Below, in pieces: positions 1 to 7,448 of a stretch of DNA of 40,217 bases; the stretch's first letter is position 1; the number at the start of each line of letters is the position of its first letter. The position numbers were made by a program, and so were the translations under genes. The notes beneath the pieces are model-generated. The model saw only the letters and a list, made by a program, of their open reading frames with translations. It did no database searches and was not told where the DNA came from. The stretch comes from Bacteroidales bacterium. GTDB taxonomy: Bacteria; Bacteroidota; Bacteroidia; Bacteroidales; UBA932. The stretch lies in the NCBI GenBank assembly GCA_017962925.1, contig JAGCUK010000095.1:1-40217 (forward strand), written 5' to 3'.

Positions 1-28
1 CCTGAGCCAGGATCAAACTCTTCTTTGT
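1..28 (-). rRNA. rrs: 16S rRNA, 5' end only (partial)
   Basis: Positions 2-21 are the exact reverse complement of the universal 5' 16S sequence used as the 27F primer site (AGAGTTTGATCCTGGCTCAG). The gene therefore runs leftward out of the window. Counting back seven bases from E. coli position 8 puts the mature 5' end near position 28. Only about 28 nt are present, which is too little for taxonomic placement. Confidence 0.95.
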
Positions 29-185
29 ATATTTCTATATATCTGGCTTGATTCCTGACGACTCTCAATTTCTTTTCTAAGAATTGACGCTCTCGATCTA
101 TTTTTTGTTCTCGGTACTTGCTTGTACTTGTTCTCCCAATATTTTCAATGAACTAAATCCGTTTAGAAAATCCTTTTTCCGAAAC
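29..185 (-). other. 16S rRNA leader (transcribed spacer)
   Basis: This is the stretch between the predicted rRNA transcription start and the mature 16S 5' end. It contains no plausible gene. Reading on the minus strand, a boxA-like element with the core AGTTCATTGAAAA lies at about 142-154, as expected for antitermination in an rRNA leader. An imperfect hairpin (TCAATTCTT paired with AGAAATTGA) lies nearer the 16S end and could take part in processing. The role is inferred from position; the boxA match is loose. Confidence 0.6.
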
Positions 186-191
186 GGGCTG

Positions 192-222
192 CAAAGATAC
201 GCACTTTTTTGAAACCACCAAA
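192..222 (-). promoter_or_regulatory. rRNA operon promoter, Bacteroidota -33/-7 type
   Basis: On the minus strand TTTG (219-222) is followed by exactly 19 nt and then TATCTTTG (192-199). This matches the Bacteroidota housekeeping consensus TTTG-N19-TAnnTTTG at every specified position. Transcription should start near 185 and run into the 16S gene. An A-tract lies just upstream on the minus strand and could act as an UP-like element. Confidence 0.88.
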
Positions 223-230
223 CTTTTTTC

Positions 231-280
231 GGTATTTTTTTATAAAAATTAGAACGCCTCTCGTTTCACAACGAAAGGCG
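231..280 (-). terminator. Intrinsic terminator at the end of the PUL 1 operon
   Basis: An 11-bp stem with one mismatch (255-265 pairing with 270-280, 4-nt loop at 266-269) is followed on the minus strand by an AT-rich tract containing TTTTT. The stem can be extended by outer TTAGAA/TTCTAA arms (249-254 and 288-293) across an internal loop. It lies about 80 nt after the cyclophilin stop codon and just upstream of the rRNA promoter, so it would keep operon read-through out of the rRNA genes. Confidence 0.75.
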
Positions 281-361
281 CTCACAATTCTAACCTAAAA
301 TTTAACCTATGAAAAAACTATTCGGTTAAATCAATTGCGAAATCCGTGCCAAAAACGACAC

Positions 362-1036
362 CTATTCCGCAGTAATTTTAATAATTTTCACCTGGGCTAC
401 GGGGCGGTCGCGACGGTCGGTCTCGACAGCTGCGATCTTATCGATAACATCCAGTCCCTCAACGGTTTCGCCAAACACAGTATAGGCACCATCCAGCTGA
501 GCACAGGTCTGCTCGTTCTGAACGATATAGAACTGAGAACCGGAAGACTCCTTCATGGGATTAGCGGCATCTCCACGACGGGCAGCGGCAATCGCCCCCT
601 TCTTGTGACGATGTGCAGGCACGAACTCGGCAGGGATGGTATACCCCGGACCGCCGGTGCCGAAACGATCGATATTCGCCGGATCCTTGGTAAGAGGATC
701 TCCACCCTGGATCATGAACCCATTGATAACACGATGGAAGAGCAGCCCATCGTAGAACCCGGAAAGCGCCAACTTGGCGAAATTAGCCTTGTGCAGAGGC
801 GTATCTGCATACAACTTGATCTTAATCGTGCCGTAATTGGTGACAATGTCGAATACCGGCTCCTCGGCCAGCTCAGTGATTTTCTTTTCCACTTTGATTG
901 AATCTTGTTTAGCCTGTTCTGCTGCAGCCTGTTCGGCAGCCTCCGCCTCTTCTGCAGCTTTTTTCTTGTTTCCGCAAGCGGAAGCCAATAGCGCCAGCAC
1001 CGCAACGCCAATGGCAAGGATTAATAACTTTTTCAT
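362..1036 (-). CDS. Cyclophilin-type peptidyl-prolyl cis-trans isomerase, lipoprotein
   Basis: Predicted to speed cis-trans isomerisation of X-Pro bonds in the periplasm or at the outer membrane. The N-terminus has a lipoprotein signal ending LLASAC, with lipidated Cys21. A charged Ala/Glu/Lys-rich spacer (about 22-58) follows, then a cyclophilin domain (about 62-224). The family signature FHRVINGFMIQGGD is at 100-113, and its Arg102 corresponds to the catalytic arginine of human CypA (Arg55). The SGSQFYIV motif is at 165-172. At 224 residues it is normal for a single-domain bacterial cyclophilin with a spacer. It starts 13 nt after the GH20 stop and precedes the terminator, so it is probably the last gene of the PUL 1 operon, where it may help exported enzymes fold. 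Confidence 0.92.
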   Translation of the reverse strand: MKKLLILAIGVAVLALLASACGNKKKAAEEAEAAEQAAAEQAKQDSIKVEKKITELAEEPVFDIVTNYGTIKIKLYADTPLHKANFAKLALSGFYDGLLFHRVINGFMIQGGDPLTKDPANIDRFGTGGPGYTIPAEFVPAHRHKKGAIAAARRGDAANPMKESSGSQFYIVQNEQTCAQLDGAYTVFGETVEGLDVIDKIAAVETDRRDRPVAQVKIIKITAE

Positions 1037-1049
1037 ATATTATAAATAC

Positions 1050-3050
1050 TCAATTGATGATCACTTCGCTGATGTTGACGGTCACCTTCTTATCCCCCCG
1101 GTTGAAGCTAAGGCGCACATACTGCACGTTATCCACTTTGACCGGGGCACCTACGGTAAGTATTTGGAAATGCTTTCTGTCCGCATGCAAATTTGACTGG
1201 GGCACATTCACCGGAGTGAACTCCTTCCCATCGGATGAGACGGAGAATTCCACGTCCGAAGGCACCCTGATACGGCGCAGATTGTAGTCTGCAAACTCAG
1301 CGCCGAGGTAATTCAGCTTCATCTTTTTCCCCAGGTCGATATCTATCGTGACCTCTTTGCCGCGGACCTCGTTCCAGACCTTTCTGTCGGCAATGTTCCA
1401 GCCGCCCAGACGGCCGTCCACCAGGATAGAGGCATTCTGCGGTGCACCGCCTGCCTCGCGAATAGTAGCCTTAGCCTGCTGGGTGATGCGTGGAATCTCC
1501 ACCGCCGCTTCCGGCCTGTCGCCAACTTCAGTCTCAAGATTGAAGAGGGTGTAGCCCTTATCCTTCATCATCCTGCCCAAGGCTATGGCACGCTCTCGGA
1601 AGGATGAATAATCCTTTGATGCAGCAAGACTCCATCCGGTTTCCGCAATCGCAAAAGCGCGGGGGTAGAGCATATACTCAAAGTGCCGGGGCTCAAGCAC
1701 GCACTCGCCCCAGAGATTACCCTGCACGCCGAGCAAATGCTCCAGCGAGCTGATGCCCTCTTCGGGGTCGTAGTTGTAGACGGATTCTATCGCAAGATAA
1801 GGCCTGAATGCCATAGGCTCCTTGTAAGGGGCATCCTGGCCATAGTCCAGATAGTAGTAAGTGTTCGGGGTCATGATCACGTCGTGCCCCATGCTGTTGG
1901 CCTTGATGCCTCCGGCGACTCCGCGCCAGCTCATGACCGTGGCATTCTCGGAAAGGCCGCCTTCCAGGATTTCATCCCAGCCAATCAGGCGCTTCCCGTG
2001 AGCATTGACAAACTTTTCCACGCGCCGGATCACATAGCTCTGGAGCTCGAATTCATTCTTCAATCCTTCCGCGGCCATACGCTGTTTGCAACGGCTGCAA
2101 AGCACCCAGTTGGCCTTGGAGGCCTCGTCTCCGCCGATGTGGATGTACTGCGAAGGGAAGATTTCCATCACCTCGGCGAGCACCTTCTCAAAGAAATCGA
2201 AGACATCTTCCCGCCCGGCGCAGATAACGTTGTTGGCGGGGTGTTTGCCGTCGCAAAAATACTCCGGATGCACGCTCAACAGCACCCTGTTATGGCCGGG
2301 AATCTCGATTTCGGGAATAACTTCTATCTGGCGTTCGGCGGCATAGGCGACGATTTCCCGAAGGTCATCCTTGGTGAGATAGCCTCCGTAGATGTGCCCG
2401 TCATCATAGATGGTTCCGTGCACATAGCCGGCAGGTTCACTGCCGTACTTCTGGGCCTTTCCGGATAGGAAATTGTGGAAAAACCAGGCATCGCCAAAGC
2501 CGGCGATGGACGCCATTTCCGGAGCGCAGTCAAGCTTGATGCGCCAGGCTTCGTTATCTGTGAGATGCAACTGCAGGCGGCTCATCTTCACCAGCGCCAT
2601 CGCATCTATCTGCTTGAGAATGAAGTCCTTACTCTGGAAGTGGCGGACCAGGTCGAACATCAGCCCGCGATGCACAAAGCGCGGTGCATCATCGATGCGG
2701 CAAAAGGCAACCTTCCCCTCCGGATCAGCGTTCCGCATCTGGATGAGGGACTGCAGGGCATAAAAGGCTCCCTTCTGGCTGGCGGCAGAAATGGTGACGC
2801 CCTTTCGGTTTATCGTGAGCGTATACGCGCCATCCGGCCTGCCTTTCTGCTCCTTCGGCCCGATCTTGAATTTGATCGCAGCCATGTCGCCTTCGGACAA
2901 GGCAAAGAAATCCTGCTTGTCCAGAGTGATGCTCCCGGCAGCTTTCCCGCTTGCAGTGGTGTAAGATGCCACTTTGGGGATAATGCACTCGGGAGTGCTG
3001 CCACCTGCGAGGGTGGAGATCATTAGAAGCAGGGAGAATAATACTGTCAT
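1050..3050 (-). CDS. GH20 beta-N-acetylhexosaminidase, exported
   Basis: Predicted to release terminal beta-linked GlcNAc or GalNAc by substrate-assisted catalysis in the periplasm or at the surface. After a short hydrophobic signal (about 1-17) comes the GH20 N-terminal alpha/beta domain (about 20-120). The catalytic barrel follows (about 125-480), with HIGGDEASKANW holding the catalytic Asp308-Glu309 pair. Other family motifs seen are HLTDNEAWR (162-170) and EIEIPGH (247-253). The C-terminal 140 residues resemble a discoidin-like (F5/8 type C) sugar-binding module. Length (666 aa) is typical of Bacteroidota GH20. The start codon overlaps the stop of the phosphatase gene as TAATG, which fixes the start and suggests translational coupling. 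It is the only classical exo-glycosidase in PUL 1 and points to a HexNAc-containing substrate. Confidence 0.94.
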   Translation of the reverse strand: MTVLFSLLLMISTLAGGSTPECIIPKVASYTTASGKAAGSITLDKQDFFALSEGDMAAIKFKIGPKEQKGRPDGAYTLTINRKGVTISAASQKGAFYALQSLIQMRNADPEGKVAFCRIDDAPRFVHRGLMFDLVRHFQSKDFILKQIDAMALVKMSRLQLHLTDNEAWRIKLDCAPEMASIAGFGDAWFFHNFLSGKAQKYGSEPAGYVHGTIYDDGHIYGGYLTKDDLREIVAYAAERQIEVIPEIEIPGHNRVLLSVHPEYFCDGKHPANNVICAGREDVFDFFEKVLAEVMEIFPSQYIHIGGDEASKANWVLCSRCKQRMAAEGLKNEFELQSYVIRRVEKFVNAHGKRLIGWDEILEGGLSENATVMSWRGVAGGIKANSMGHDVIMTPNTYYYLDYGQDAPYKEPMAFRPYLAIESVYNYDPEEGISSLEHLLGVQGNLWGECVLEPRHFEYMLYPRAFAIAETGWSLAASKDYSSFRERAIALGRMMKDKGYTLFNLETEVGDRPEAAVEIPRITQQAKATIREAGGAPQNASILVDGRLGGWNIADRKVWNEVRGKEVTIDIDLGKKMKLNYLGAEFADYNLRRIRVPSDVEFSVSSDGKEFTPVNVPQSNLHADRKHFQILTVGAPVKVDNVQYVRLSFNRGDKKVTVNISEVIIN

Positions 3051-4333
3051 TATAACCGATTTACAAACAACGATGTACGTTTTGAAAGGTATTCTTTAAC
3101 CGCAGGCCACTCATAATACGGGCCGTCAAATGGCTTCAGGTTGCCGAGCACCGCTTCTTCACCGTTCAGCAGCAACTTCACCAGCGGCTCTCCCCCGCGC
3201 TTCTTGCACTTGGGAGTGTAGAACACTAACTGGAGATTGGCCGCCATCGGAGAGCAGTAGGTCCTGAACACATCCTTCAGGTCATCTGCCTTGGCGGGGA
3301 ACTGGCCGAATCCCTCGATGTCCATAATCATCAGCAGGGACATCAGCACGTGATCGTGGCCGAAGCGCAGGTTGGCGCCCGTGCTGCCGGCAGAGAGTCT
3401 GTCATCCGCCTTGGCTATCATATCATCCACTATGGAAGAGCAGGTTACGCAGTAAGGCAGATACTCGCGGAAACGCTCGTAGTTGTCTATCTCCCAAAGG
3501 ATTGCAAGCTCCTCGTCGGTCAGCAGGCCGGAGATGTCGACACGCACGTCTTCGGGCAGGCTGTTCATTCCCACCACCAGCATCGCATAGTTGAAGAACG
3601 CATCATAGGCGCTATACTTGCCTAGGCAACCGGCAGTGTTCTTGAACAGGCGTGCCAGAGCATCGTTGTAGCCCGGGAACTTGCGGAGGAAGAAAGCCTC
3701 CGAACTCTCATCGTAGGGGAAGACAGGCTTGGGGCCCTTGTAGGCAAAAGGATTCTTGCCCATATTCGGCCGGGTAGCCTGGATATCCAGAGTGCCGGAG
3801 TGGGCATAAACATCCGCTTTTGGCGCCTCAGACGAGATGGATGCACATTCGCTGGACATGCTCATTATGGAGCGGACGGAGGTGGATGAGCAGGCATCTA
3901 CCTCGCTGCCTTTCTTGAACGCATCCGGGAAGGATGCCACCATAGTGCGGGCTATCCAATCGTGCTGCTGCCAGCCGAGGGGCGTGAGGTCGCCTACCTG
4001 ATACTGCGCCTTCTCCCAGAACTTCTCTAGGTCTGCGAGTAGCTTGAAGCCGCGGTCGGTCAGGTTTCCCTTGGACGCACCGGCGCGCAGCAGTTCCAGA
4101 GGCATAGTATAGGCCTTCGCAGTATAGGCATAGCGCGAACCGTGACGGCCGTAGTGGCTGATATACACGGCTTTATATCCCTTAGGCGCTGGTGTGGCCG
4201 CCTTGACGGACATATCGTAGACCCCGTCCAGGCCGGAATACTTGTTCCAATCGAACGCCTGGGCAAAGGCAATCCCGCTCCAGGCAGCAAGCGCCAGGAG
4301 CAGGACAATAAAGAAGGTGCGATGCGACTTCAT
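3050..4333 (-). CDS. Histidine acid phosphatase (branch 2), exported
   Basis: Predicted to hydrolyse phosphomonoesters through a phosphohistidine intermediate. A type I signal peptide ends at about residue 25 (IAFAQ). The catalytic motif YGRHGSRY lies at 61-68, with nucleophile His64 and phosphate-binding Arg63 and Arg67. The distal FGHDHV motif (325-330) supplies the HD proton-donor pair. Together these define the histidine acid phosphatase/phytase branch; MINPP-like phytases of gut Bacteroides are relatives, though many of those carry HAE rather than HD. Length (427 aa) fits. It lies between the antiporter (3-nt gap) and GH20 (TAATG overlap). In this operon it could remove phosphate from sugar phosphates exposed by the phosphodiester glycosidases and supply Pi for exchange. 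The substrate is not readable from the sequence. Confidence 0.87.
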   Translation of the reverse strand: MKSHRTFFIVLLLALAAWSGIAFAQAFDWNKYSGLDGVYDMSVKAATPAPKGYKAVYISHYGRHGSRYAYTAKAYTMPLELLRAGASKGNLTDRGFKLLADLEKFWEKAQYQVGDLTPLGWQQHDWIARTMVASFPDAFKKGSEVDACSSTSVRSIMSMSSECASISSEAPKADVYAHSGTLDIQATRPNMGKNPFAYKGPKPVFPYDESSEAFFLRKFPGYNDALARLFKNTAGCLGKYSAYDAFFNYAMLVVGMNSLPEDVRVDISGLLTDEELAILWEIDNYERFREYLPYCVTCSSIVDDMIAKADDRLSAGSTGANLRFGHDHVLMSLLMIMDIEGFGQFPAKADDLKDVFRTYCSPMAANLQLVFYTPKCKKRGGEPLVKLLLNGEEAVLGNLKPFDGPYYEWPAVKEYLSKRTSLFVNRL

Positions 4334-4336
4334 GGG

Positions 4337-5716
4337 TTAGTCGATTTCCTGGGGCTTGCGCTTCCAGTTCAGTATCGGGAGGAGGAAGGAGATGACCGCT
4401 GCGCCGATCCAGAAGATGCTGGCGTAGGTGAAATCATGCTTGCCGTCCACGATATTATTGTCCAGAAGCAGACCGGTGACAACGTTCTGAAGACCAGCAG
4501 CAGCGTAGGATGCCATACCAACGATTCCGATGGCGGCACCTGTCGCCTTGCGAGGCACCAAGTCAATAGCCATCAATCCACCAACGAAACTGATCAGCAC
4601 GCCGATAGCGATGCCGAAGAGTACCATTGAGAGAATAGCGACCCATTTCTGCGGCCCGCCAAAGAGGAAGAGCACCAGCGAGATGGCCTCGAGGATACCT
4701 GCCACGAACGCCGGGTACTTACGGTCTCCTTTGAAAACGGCATCCGAAAGCCATCCGGAGAAGACGGTGCCGAGCACTCCGAAGATGGGATTGATGCCCA
4801 CGATGGCACCGGCCTCGGTGAGGCTATAGCCGCGAGCCTCCTGAAGGAAAATGATACCCCATTCATTTATGGCGTAGCGGCTCATATACATAAACGCGCT
4901 TGATAATGCCAGAATCCAAACGCCGGGGTTGCGCACCACTGAGGCTTGCAGGCGGCGGGTTTCCGCACGCTTTTCAGATGCAGGCACAGGCTTAGGCTGG
5001 GGCTCATTGGCAAGTTCCTCGATAGAAGGGAGGCCCTTGCTCTCGGTGCTGTTGTGGAGGAAGAAGACGATGATAAGCACTCCCAGGATGCCGGCCAATG
5101 CGGCTCCGAAGAAGCCCCATCTCCATCCCATAGCGGCAACCATGGCACTCACGAAGACGAAGGAAAGGCCTTCACCGATATTGTGCGAGGAACTGAAGAA
5201 GCCATAGAAGGTTCCGCGTATGCGAAGCGGGAACCAGCGGGAAAGGGAGATGATTGCAGGCGGCGCACCCATGGACTGCGCCCATCCGTTAACTGCCCAG
5301 CAAATGGCGAAAGTGAGGAATAGGCCACCGTTGGCCATATTTCCGTTCATTGCACTCACTCCAAGAATGCCCATGATAAAGTTCATCGCCACGGACACGA
5401 TCAGGCCGGCGGCCATGAAACGCTTGATATTGGCGCTGTCGGCAAGGAAGCCGTTCACCAGTTTGCCGATGGCGTAAGCCCAATAGAGGCACGCGCCGAT
5501 GATACCCAGTTGGGTAGCGTTGAGCAAGCCCGCATCGATGAGCGGCTGCTTCATCACGCCCATCGAGAGGCGGCAGACATAGTAGAGGGCATAACCGAAG
5601 GTTGCTGCCAGGAATGTCTGGATCCTCAGTCGCTTGTAGGTTTTATCGACTTTCTCCGCCGGAACTGCTTTTGCCGCCGGGGCGCTGTCAATCTTGAAGA
5701 AATCCAAAACGCTCAT
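4337..5716 (-). CDS. Organophosphate:Pi antiporter-type MFS transporter (GlpT/UhpT family)
   Basis: A 12-helix inner-membrane permease of 459 aa. Family features are clear. GYALYYVCRLSMGVMKQP (41-58) corresponds to the first helix of GlpT, with Arg49 at the place of phosphate-binding Arg45. SSHNIGEG (176-183) carries His178 at the place of GlpT His165. AFMYMSRYAINEWG (274-287) carries Arg280 at the place of GlpT Arg269. GWAQSMGAPP (144-153) is the QGxGxPP-like family motif. Known members exchange glycerol-3-phosphate or hexose-6-phosphate for inorganic phosphate. It is embedded in the PUL operon, 3 nt upstream of the acid phosphatase. Residues 222-255 form a long hydrophilic central loop. A sensor-only UhpC-like role is possible but less likely with no two-component system nearby. 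Confidence 0.86.
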   Translation of the reverse strand: MSVLDFFKIDSAPAAKAVPAEKVDKTYKRLRIQTFLAATFGYALYYVCRLSMGVMKQPLIDAGLLNATQLGIIGACLYWAYAIGKLVNGFLADSANIKRFMAAGLIVSVAMNFIMGILGVSAMNGNMANGGLFLTFAICWAVNGWAQSMGAPPAIISLSRWFPLRIRGTFYGFFSSSHNIGEGLSFVFVSAMVAAMGWRWGFFGAALAGILGVLIIVFFLHNSTESKGLPSIEELANEPQPKPVPASEKRAETRRLQASVVRNPGVWILALSSAFMYMSRYAINEWGIIFLQEARGYSLTEAGAIVGINPIFGVLGTVFSGWLSDAVFKGDRKYPAFVAGILEAISLVLFLFGGPQKWVAILSMVLFGIAIGVLISFVGGLMAIDLVPRKATGAAIGIVGMASYAAAGLQNVVTGLLLDNNIVDGKHDFTYASIFWIGAAVISFLLPILNWKRKPQEID

Positions 5717-5736
5717 AATATCTTTTGTTTATCCTA

Positions 5737-6672
5737 TTAAATACCCTCGTTTTTCGAAACGTCGATGACCAGGAACATGGTCCGGACATTACGGACCCCG
5801 GCGTGATCGTATTTTTCGTTATCGGTGGGATAGTTTACGACGTTGGTTTCAGGGTCGCCCTGGCCACGCACGCAGAGGGTGGTGGATCCGCCACCGTCCA
5901 TATTGAGTGCGTACTGAGGGTGGAAGTATTTCACCAGGAAACGGGTCAGTTCGCGGGCGCTCATTCCCTCGCTGACGGCGGGGCGGCGGCCATCTACCGC
6001 AACCAAAAGGAGGTGGTTATTCTTGGTCTTGGCAACCGCAGAACGCGGGTGGCGCACCCCCTGGTGGCGGATAGGATCCTCATACTGGAGTTTGTCAAAA
6101 TCCTCCTGCCCGTACTTCGGGTCCACAAAGCGCTCGCCCACCGGATCGAAATCATCGATGAGCATGGGGGCGCTGGAGAAGATGTTGTTATGGGTGGAGG
6201 ATGCGTAGAAGGCCCTGCGTTCTTCGATGGTCTTACCCTTGCCGTCGAAGGTGATGCTCACGTCGCGGCCGTTCTCCACGCAGATCGCACCCTCGCTCTT
6301 CCAGTTGGGGATGTTGCTGGTGAAGACGAAGTCGTGGGGCATGCAGGTGAAGTATTCTCCATCCACCTTGATGACGACAGAGGTCGATTCATAGGTTGCA
6401 TTCATCGCCGCGATGCAGCCGGGAGTGCGGAGATAGACGTCTGAGGTCGGCTCTCTCTTGTCGGAGCAGTTGAAACGCAGTTCGTATTTAGGATTGTTCA
6501 GATCCTGGTCGATTACAAATACTTGCTGCGCCGAGCCCGTCACCTTGTCGATACCCGAGAAGGTGTAATAGGTGATGCCGTCGGCAATCTTCGTAGTGGT
6601 CCAGCCCTCGCCCCTCGGCCCGGTGCATGCAAACAGCGGCAGCGAGAGAAGGATAATCAGTGCTTTTCTCAT
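5737..6672 (-). CDS. Phosphodiester glycosidase (NAGPA/DUF2233 family) lipoprotein
   Basis: Related to the mammalian uncovering enzyme, which removes GlcNAc from GlcNAc-1-phospho-6-mannose; activities of bacterial members are largely unassigned. A lipoprotein signal ends LPLFAC (Cys16). The NAGPA domain fills about 25-305, with conserved AAMNATYES (88-96), RHPRSAVAKT (207-216), VDGRR (226-230) and the family hallmark NMDGGGSTT (257-265). Its start overlaps the stop of the SGNH hydrolase gene as ATGA. A second family member lies on the other side of that gene; both share the hallmark and a VVNYP..N..YDH segment, so they are tandem paralogues. Likely anchored in the outer membrane, cleaving sugar-phosphate diesters. 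The exact bond is not known. Confidence 0.88.
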   Translation of the reverse strand: MRKALIILLSLPLFACTGPRGEGWTTTKIADGITYYTFSGIDKVTGSAQQVFVIDQDLNNPKYELRFNCSDKREPTSDVYLRTPGCIAAMNATYESTSVVIKVDGEYFTCMPHDFVFTSNIPNWKSEGAICVENGRDVSITFDGKGKTIEERRAFYASSTHNNIFSSAPMLIDDFDPVGERFVDPKYGQEDFDKLQYEDPIRHQGVRHPRSAVAKTKNNHLLLVAVDGRRPAVSEGMSARELTRFLVKYFHPQYALNMDGGGSTTLCVRGQGDPETNVVNYPTDNEKYDHAGVRNVRTMFLVIDVSKNEGI

Positions 6673-7445
6673 TTCAGCAGTCCTTCGATTATTGGTTTGA
6701 TGATACCCTCCATTACCGTGTAGGCGTCGGGGTTGGGGTGCAGGTAGTCGTAGAGGCAGTACTCTGTCTTGAGTGAATACCCGTCAGAGGCCACCAGGGC
6801 CGGATAATAGTCACAATAGGTAAAGCCCTTTTCCCCTGCATAGTCCTTGATCATCTTGTTCAGAGCCACGATATGGGTTCCTTTGGGGCGGGGAGTCAGT
6901 CTGCTGTACTCCATATTGCAGGGCGTGACGGAGCAAAGCACCACCTTCATGTTCTTAGCGGCTGCCTGCTCGGCCATGGACTTGATATTATTCAGGATGT
7001 TATCCTTGGTAATACCCTGGGCCAGGTCGTTGGTGCCGCCCATGATGACCACGACGAATGGATCCTTTGCGAGGACGTCCTTCTCATAACGGGCCAGCAT
7101 TTCGTCGGTGCGTTCGCCGCTGACACCCATGTCCACATAGTTGTTCTGAGAGAAGAAGCTGGCATGCCAGGTAATTGTCACATTCTCGCCGGAGATACTC
7201 ATCCAGGCGGGTCTGGGATCTATAGGAATGATTACCTGCTGGCTCGCTTTCAACGTGCGGGTCACAAGCCCCCACTGCCAGGTGATACTGTCACCGATAA
7301 AAGCGGCTTTGGGACCTTTATGCGCTGCACTCTGGTCGGGTTTCTCGGGCTCGATATTGTTGTTGTAAGTCTCTTTGCTACCACAGGAGGCTGCCAGTAA
7401 GGCAGCCCCTGCGATTGCAATAAGCAGAAACAGTCTGTGTTTCAT
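6669..7445 (-). CDS. SGNH/GDSL-family hydrolase lipoprotein
   Basis: Predicted serine esterase; members in carbohydrate loci are often deacetylases, but substrates vary. The lipoprotein signal ends LLAASC (Cys21). Block I is AFIGDSITW with nucleophile Ser53. Block II glycine is in MGVSGERT (106-113), with Gly110. Block III is GGTND (136-140) with Asn139. Block V is DYLHPN (233-238), supplying Asp233 and His236. All four SGNH blocks are intact and the 258-aa length is normal. It sits between the two phosphodiester glycosidase genes, 3 nt from one and overlapping the other, so it probably removes ester groups from the same substrate. A lipid substrate cannot be excluded. Confidence 0.9.
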   Translation of the reverse strand: MKHRLFLLIAIAGAALLAASCGSKETYNNNIEPEKPDQSAAHKGPKAAFIGDSITWQWGLVTRTLKASQQVIIPIDPRPAWMSISGENVTITWHASFFSQNNYVDMGVSGERTDEMLARYEKDVLAKDPFVVVIMGGTNDLAQGITKDNILNNIKSMAEQAAAKNMKVVLCSVTPCNMEYSRLTPRPKGTHIVALNKMIKDYAGEKGFTYCDYYPALVASDGYSLKTEYCLYDYLHPNPDAYTVMEGIIKPIIEGLLK

Positions 7446-7448
7446 AAT

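Noticed and set aside
301-330. Inverted repeat TTTAACC/GGTTAAA just after the cyclophilin stop, as a possible terminator
   Set aside because: The stem is only 7 bp and AT-rich with a 16-nt loop. The hairpin at 255-280 is a much better terminator.
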